Shown piece after piece: positions 58,320 through 64,000 of a stretch of DNA of 64,000 bases. The notes under the pieces were generated by a model that was not told the DNA's origin, ran no database searches, and saw only the letters and a program-made list of their open reading frames with translations. This DNA comes from Anastatus disparis (lineage: Eukaryota > Arthropoda > Insecta > Hymenoptera > Eupelmidae). The stretch spans positions 558,001 through 622,000 of the forward strand of contig JAFFSR010000097.1 in assembly GCA_017163975.1 (NCBI GenBank). Direction: 5' to 3'. Position numbers and translations under genes: made by a program. Within the stretch, counting starts at the first letter, position 1; every line of letters starts with the position of its first letter.

Positions 58320-58969
58320 GCCAATCGACAAAGTAAACATATAAGTAAAGGATAGATATAAATAACAAGAATTCAATAATAAATATAAATACTAATATTT
58401 CATAGAATAAGATTAAAATAAAGAAGAAAAAAAAAAATTTATATATATGTATATATGTTCAATTAGATTTTTCTATTTTCTTACTTACACAAACATGATT
58501 GTATTGTCTCCTCGGGAAATTCATTTTGACTATATTCGAGTTAGTAAATTTCGCACTTATATACCCATCAAAATGATAAAAAAAAAGTTAAACTACGTTA
58601 AAAATTCTCTAAATTGCATATCTTTGAATTCCTACAAGTCATTCACTTATATTTTTATAAGACATATCTAACATTGTCATTTTCTTTAGCTGAATTGCAT
58701 TAGCAATGTGTTATTCACCTTTTGTTAAATACACCGAAATCATTGTAAAATACATTTTACTACTTATTATGATGGTTTCTGTACAATCTTTGAGCCCCAA
58801 GGTGTTCGAAATACAACGTACCCTTGTGCATTAGTATTTATTTAAATATAAAAATATGTACATTTATCAATAAAGCTTGTAATAATTATCTGTAAATTGT
58901 TTGATAGCTGTTTTGTTTTTCTTTTTCGATTGCCTATCCTTCCGATATGCAATCTCTTGAGCCCAAAGG
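58320..58969. other. non-coding tail up to the 3' LTR
   Basis: No gene. At 58790-58835 GAGCCCCAAGGTGTTCGAAATACAACGTACCC is a diverged copy of the retroelement tail/LTR junction at 58957-58990, so part of the tail is duplicated. A purine stretch (CCCAAAGG) directly precedes the LTR and may be the polypurine tract. Confidence 0.4.
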
Positions 58970-59764
58970 TGTTACGTCACAACGTATCCTTATATATTAT
59001 TTTTTAACTTACAGTTGTTAAAATATCTTTTTACTAACATGATATTGATGAACTAATTAAACAGTCATCGAACAATAAAAGAATGTGTTAACCTAAGCAG
59101 TAAAGAAACTTAAAGTTGATATTGAGCAAACGAAATTCTTCGATTCAAAATTACAAAACCAAACTCACATTTTGAAATTATTTATAAGAAGAACAAGATC
59201 CACTTTTTACCTAATGAAATTATGTCAAAGATAAAAAATTATAAAGGCCGACTGAAATTGACGGCAGTCGGCACTACCCCAGGATCATCGTTGGTACCAA
59301 GTCGTAAATCCTGTAATTCAAATTTAAATTCAAAGTCAGTTATTGTATTCAATATTAATTATTTTTACAAGTGTCAATAAATATCTTAAAAGTTTCTTAT
59401 ATTCGACTCGAGTCTTATTCTAAATCGTGCCTATATATATTCATTTGTCTGCCCATACCCAGCACCAATCCACTTAAGGAGTACTACAAGGTAAGAATAT
59501 ATGATTATTTATTAAAATCATTATTTCAAAGTTTTGAATTTATCTTTTAATAATATTCAATTGTGAAAGCGATTTCGTTCAATTAAATATTGGTGGAGTT
59601 TTTCCACCAGTAGATTCATACATCTTTATCTTTATGACATACATTTTATAAATAAATTCAATATTTCAAACGACTATAATTTATATATATTCTATGCAAT
59701 AAATTAATATAATTAAATAACATAAATACTGTTATTTAGTCCTGGTGCAAGCCAGGACTTAACA
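58970..59764 (+). repeat. 3' LTR
   Basis: 795 bp, aligned end to end with 43816-44610 without length change and with about 30 scattered substitutions by eye. Followed by TTGT at 59765. Confidence 0.92.
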
Positions 59765-59768
59765 TTGT

Positions 59769-60104
59769 AATGAGTATAGCTGCTGTCGAAGCGCAAGTCA
59801 TTTTTTTTCAATAACTTTTGAATCAATATGATTGCTCTTAGACGTATTGAATGCAACATAATAGTATCGATAATGTTGTATCGATTTCTCCTGGGACATA
59901 TTGAGTCTTAATAAGTCTCAGGAGGACATGTAAATCTTGTATAGAGTCGAGAATGTGGGTGAATGATTGCTATGCGAATAACCAAAGCGTATGAAGGCGA
60001 AAATGACCTTAATTCATACGACTTCATAACAGAAAATGAAAATAATCGAATTCTCAATTCTGAAAATTATTATAATATTACTGAACTCACTAAGGTTATG
60101 CAAA
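59769..60104. other. spacer between the retroelement and the second gypsy fragment
   Basis: Contains a small hairpin (TCTCCTGGGACATATTGAGTC with complementary GTCTCAGGAGG near 59890-59935). No coding sequence. Confidence 0.4.
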
Positions 60105-60731
60105 CGAAATTTCATCTTTAATTGGCATACTAAGAAAAAATGTGCCTTATGAATGGGGGGCAAGGCAGCAAAAAGCCTTTGAAAACATAAAAGATCTTTT
60201 TACTGAAAATATAATCTTAAAATTTATTGATATGGAAAAACCTTTCATACTAACGACAGATGCAAGCGATTATGCAATAGATGTAATCTTGTTACAATTA
60301 GATGAATATAATCGTGAAAATATAGTCTGCTTTATAAGAAGAACTCTGAAAGGTAGTGAATTAAATTACTTCACTACCGCAAAAGAATTATTAGCTGTGG
60401 TATGGTCCTTACATAAATTGGACACATATCTTAGTGGTGTCAAAGAAATTATAATAAGGACAGATCATGAAGCTATTACATTTTTAAATAAAAGTAAGTT
60501 TAACAATTATAGGTTAAGAAGTTGGGCTTTATCAATCTAAGGCTTCAATATAACACCAGAACATATACCTGGAAAGATAAATGCAGCTGCAGATTTTCTG
60601 AGCAGAAAAGCATCTGATCAACCAGAATATGAAGAAAATGAAATATTAATAGCTAGTAAAAACAAATTAAAAATAAATAAAAAATTAGAAAAACTATTAA
60701 AAAGCTTTAAAAAAGCACAAAAAAAACGATG
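60105..60731 (+). pseudogene. second gypsy element: RT end and RNase H fragment
   Basis: The fragment begins inside the RT connection (SSLIGILRKNVPYEWGARQQ) and runs through RNase H: LTTDASDYAIDVILLQ, TTAKELLAVVWSLHKLDTYL, IIRTDHEAITFL, and, beyond a TAA at 60538, FNITPEHIPGKINAAADFL. The catalytic Asp-Glu-Asp positions are present. It is truncated on the 5' side and ends in a lysine-rich linker. Codon and sequence differ from the 43.8-kb element, so this is another gypsy lineage. Confidence 0.85.
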
Positions 60732-60776
60732 AATATTGCATTAAAGTAAAGTAAAAAATAACTGATTTAAAAAATG

Positions 60777-61882
60777 TGTAACCCCACGTAATTATGTAAT
60801 AAAATACTAAAGAATAATGTTCCTAAATGCATGATAATTTGAGAGAGAATATGAAAAGAAAAAGAATAAAATAAAATGAATTTAAAATGAGAATGATTCT
60901 GTCTCAAGTTTCGATGCTTGTATTAAAAGCGAAAAGAATAAAATGATATTATGTCTCTTTCTATCTTGAGCGTCGGCACGGTGTAACAATTATATGTTAT
61001 ACCGACGCGCAGGATAGAAATTAATATAAGAACATATGTACGCGCTTGTATGTGTGCTGATTCACGCGTATAGAGTTTCGCACGTTAGCACACATCTAAG
61101 CGCACCTGTATTATAACATAGATAAGTAATGAAGTTCTTTCCCCTCTTTAGGCAGTATATAGGATTCGAGGAGGAGAGACTCCGTGTGCGAGATGTTATA
61201 TGGAAAAGATGGTCTCGCGCAGAGCGAGATCTAAAATTAGCGCGAGTTTCCCCCAACAATGCCAATCAAGCAACGAGTAGGAAGATAGCGGCGACGGCGG
61301 CTCAAGCGGGAGCAATGTAGTCGTCGTCTAAAATTTTGTACGGCACTCTTTGGCCAGCCTTCTTCAAATAAAGTTGATTTTAAATTTAATACTCATTGTT
61401 TGTATTAATTATTTTCTGATTATTCTGCAGGTCCGCGAGGAGCTGGATAACCACCAGCTCCGTACCGGTAGCAGTTATAACAGAATAATTCTCTAGTTAT
61501 AATCAAAGTTTTATTATGGTAAAATAATTTAATTATACCTTTATTTTAATTTATTTGTGTACGTGTTAAGTGTTTCAATACTAATTATTTCTTTTATTTG
61601 AAGTTGATTTTGTATAGCTTATAACTAGCTTAAATAATCAAATGCTTATCTAATTGAAGTTAAGGAAAAGGCTCCTTATAAGACTATAAGTCTTGGATTT
61701 TTCTGGCTTATAAAAGGCCATTATTACAATTAAAATAAAAGCAAAGAGACCCCGGACTAGTTGTAGCATGACGCTACACTAAGAACGGGTCTAGCTTAAA
61801 ATAACCTTTTTCCCTTATCCTTTTCCTTGTATATGAGCACTTTGTGCTATCATTTTCAGAGTTAGGATAGTAAGAGGTTACA
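60777..61882. mobile_element. 1.1-kb solo LTR inside the second gypsy pol
   Basis: Starts TGTAACCCCACG and ends GAGGTTACA (TGTAACC/GGTTACA inverted ends). It carries an AATAAA at about 61367. The flanks AATG (60773-60776) and AATA (61883-61886) could be a decayed 4-bp duplication. The gypsy pol resumes just after it (HYKYENDLLYKLNESGFQIV). Confidence 0.65.
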
Positions 61883-61889
61883 AATAATA

Positions 61890-63166
61890 AAATAAAAAAT
61901 CATTATAAATATGAAAATGATTTATTGTATAAATTAAATGAATCAGGATTTCAAATAGTAATATCTGATTCACTATTAAAAGATTTTATAATTGAAATAC
62001 ATAATCATTATGGACATATTGGTCCTGAAAAGACATGAATTGTTAATGGAAAGCTTTACAGCTCTCAAATTAAAAAAGCATGTATATAAATTTTTAAAAT
62101 CATGTATCACATGCCAAAAAATAAACCACTTAAAATACAACGCAGAAATGCAACCAATCGTAGTAAATAATAAAAACGAAATTGTTGAGAATACTTAATT
62201 GAGTCTATCCTTCTTTATTTATATAAGCGTTTTGCGCATGCGCGTGAATATAATTTGGCGTTAAATACAATGCGAGAAAACTTTTAAGTGGAGACTTGTT
62301 CAAGCGACCGGGTGAGAGGTTTAGCGATAGACTCTTGTGCTCTCCCAATATTGTCTATTTGTGTTTAAATATATTATCATTCTTTTAACAATTAAAGTGT
62401 TTTGTATAATTTATACACCTCACCCGTCCTATTTAAAACAGAAATACTATCGATTGATTTTTATGGCCCATTTCCAATTTCTATAAGAGGTGTTAAGTAT
62501 ATACTAACAACCATAGACATATTCTCTGAATAGGTTGTAATGTACCCTATTAAAAAGGCGAATACATTAACAACAATTAGAAAATATTTGATGATTACTT
62601 ACTGAATCATGGAAAACCTCAGTCAATAATGACAGACCACGGTACGCAATTCACGTCTAAAAAATGGATAAATAAATTAAAAGATGAAAACGTAAAAATA
62701 ATTTATTCATCAATTAGACATCCACAAAGCTACATTGTAAAAATTATTCACCGAGAATTAGGTCAATTCTTTAGAACGTATCTGAATAATTCAAATAAAT
62801 CATGGGCTCCATATATGCAGAAAATTAAAGGCATAATGAATGAAACTACCTATGAAACAATAGGTTTCACGCCAATTGAATTACACATGGGCGAAAAATC
62901 AACCAGAGTATGGGAAAAGTATTTCAAATTAGAAAGTACAGACATACCACACGAAAGGAAAATTTTTTATGCAAAAGAGGAAATGCATAAGAAAATAAAA
63001 AATCGAGCAAAAGTAAAAAACGCTGAGAGTACTCACTATCAATTCATTTTAAATGATCAAGTACTACTAAAATCATTAAACGTATCTAGTGCAAATGACG
63101 ATAAAATTGCCAAATTTTTTAAAATATATGAAGGTCCATATATTATCAAAAAAATCATTGCACCAG
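61890..63166 (+). pseudogene. second gypsy element: integrase, broken
   Basis: Zinc-binding part (IEIHNHYGHIGPEKT, then CITCQKI) with a frameshift near 62038. After an insertion at about 62199-62432 the core begins (ILSIDFYGPFPISIRGVKYI, first Asp), continues past stops near 62533 and 62600, and reaches IMTDHGTQFTSKKW (second Asp). The third motif reads HPQSYIVKIIHRELG, where gypsy integrases have the catalytic Glu in NPVER; here that position is Lys. A C-terminal part (DQVLLKSLNVS ... KIYEGPYII) follows. Inactive. Confidence 0.82.
62199..62432. mobile_element. about 234-bp insertion in the second integrase
   Basis: Begins about TTGAGTCTATCC with a TATATAAGCG motif and ends about CACCCGTCCTAT. 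Integrase-like sequence stops before and resumes after (FKTEILSIDF). TTAA occurs at both edges (62195 and 62433), but frame arguments do not confirm the border. It could be a short solo LTR or MITE. Confidence 0.45.
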
Positions 63167-64000
63167 TGTAACGTTTGGCTTTTCTGGCGAGCTGCAGTTG
63201 CATCAGACTTTTGTGAGGATGATCTACGGCGGTGGATAAAAGCCAAAGTTCAAACTTATTAAACTAGTTAAATTAATTAAAGTGAAGAAATTTAATAATA
63301 AAAAAAAGAAAGAAAAATAATAAATTGTAACTTAAGCATTTAACTTAGAAAAAAAGAGAGAAATAATAATTAACATTGAAATTTAAAAGCTAAAACAAAA
63401 ATAAATAAACTTAATATTAGAGGTATAAACGACGGGTCGGAATTACAGGTAAGGTTTTTATGGAACTAGGTAAATAAGTATATTAGACGACATGGTTTAA
63501 GTAACTTTTGTCTATTTATTAATAATAATTCAAGGAGCGTTTATAACGACGATATAAAAAATATAATAAAAATGCAAACATAAAAAGTCTATTATTTAAC
63601 TTAATTAAATTGAACAAAAATAATTTCTTTTGACCGTCGGTAATGAAAAATAAATCATGTTATGGTTCCTTGCTTTCACCGGCAGATGGCGTGGTGTTTT
63701 AATGACCGTCTGTAAAAAAATTAAGAACAAAAGAAAACTACATTAATATCTACAACGCAAATATTATTAACAATTATCTACGGCGGGTAAACGCGGAATC
63801 TGTTTTATCGACGGCGGTTACGGCGCCGGTAGGTGGAGGAGTATCTATGCAGTGGAATCCCCCGACTACATAGATAGGATAAGGATAGAGGTTTTTACTA
63901 TGTAAAGCATAACTTCTTTACATAGTAAAGAGAGAGAGGAGTCTGTGTAGTGGAATCCCCCTACTACTCAGATTGAAGGGAAAGGATACAGGTACGGAGT
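63167..64000. other. possible start of another LTR; tandem repeat at the end
   Basis: Integrase coding ends at TGTAACGTTTGGC, a TGTAAC start like those of the LTRs at 5753 and 60777, so a further LTR may begin at 63167 and run past the window. At 63840-63995 a ~110-bp unit (GCAGTGGAATCCCCCGACTA ... GGATA) occurs twice. No gene. Confidence 0.35.

Larger units (their letters stand above)
43816..59764 (+). mobile_element. 15.9-kb LTR retroelement with gag, pol and env-like gene
   Basis: Two 795-bp direct repeats beginning TGTTACGTCAC and ending GACTTAACA are flanked by TTGT on the outside (43812-43815 and 59765-59768), the 4-bp duplication usual for gypsy/errantivirus-type elements. Between them, in order, lie a possible primer-binding site, repeat-bearing leader, gag, pol (protease, RT, RNase H, integrase; gypsy order) and an env-like glycoprotein gene, then 3.5 kb of non-coding or inserted DNA. 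Several MITEs account for part of the unusual length. By eye the LTRs differ at about 30 positions, so the insertion is not recent, and every gene is broken. Confidence 0.9.

Overview
This is an AT-rich eukaryotic (animal) genomic window made almost entirely of mobile and repetitive DNA. I see no confidently identifiable host gene, rRNA, tRNA or CRISPR array. The transposon types (hAT, Helitron, THAP/DDE, gypsy with env, many foldback MITEs), spliceosomal introns with GT..TTTNCAG boundaries and long AT microsatellites point to an arthropod, most likely an insect. A hymenopteran would fit, but the sequence does not prove it.

Layout. 0.7-1 kb: 90-bp tandem repeat. 1.1-3.2 kb: decayed hAT transposase (minus strand). 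4.3-4.7 kb: TTAA-flanked MITE. 5.6-11.3 kb: a 72-bp satellite split by a 2.95-kb TG..CA element (probable solo LTR) with a perfect AACT target duplication. 12-21.2 kb: large foldback elements and GAATATTCC-like and AAGCTTC-like arrays. 21.6-24.8 kb: small MITE and AT-rich spacer. 24.9-31 kb: minus-strand Helitron (HUH Rep plus PIF1-like helicase), broken by three hairpin MITEs at TTAA sites and a ~0.7-kb insertion. 31.3-33 kb: G-rich, CATGAAATGTCCC-type and 82-bp tandem repeats. 33-33.9 kb: zinc-knuckle ORF split by a MITE with a 10-bp target duplication. 36.8-43.65 kb: a DNA transposon with ~850-bp terminal inverted repeats, inside which a second 3.9-kb transposon carrying a SWIM-YqaJ nuclease gene and a THAP-DDE transposase gene has landed at the start codon of the outer gene. 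43.8-59.8 kb: a 15.9-kb LTR retroelement with 795-bp LTRs and a TTGT target duplication. 60.1-63.2 kb: a second, truncated gypsy pol, itself carrying a ~1.1-kb solo LTR.

The most notable object is the 43.8-59.8 kb retroelement. It reads 5' LTR, possible primer site, leader with ~52-bp repeats, gag with ten CCHC-type knuckles, a G GGA AAC -1 frameshift heptamer just before the gag stop, pol (protease, RT, RNase H, integrase), a splice acceptor, an env-like gene resembling the glycoprotein of jingchuvirus-type negative-strand RNA viruses, a 3.5-kb tail and the 3' LTR. The copy is inactive: gag, pol and env carry stops, frameshifts and MITE insertions, and its LTRs differ at roughly 30 of 795 positions by eye.

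The second notable object is the nested DNA-transposon pair at 36.8-43.65 kb, which brings together a lambda-exonuclease-like YqaJ nuclease and a THAP-DDE transposase within one set of inverted repeats. Repeated precise insertion at TTAA, TA or longer duplicated targets lets many disrupted reading frames be followed across their insertions.
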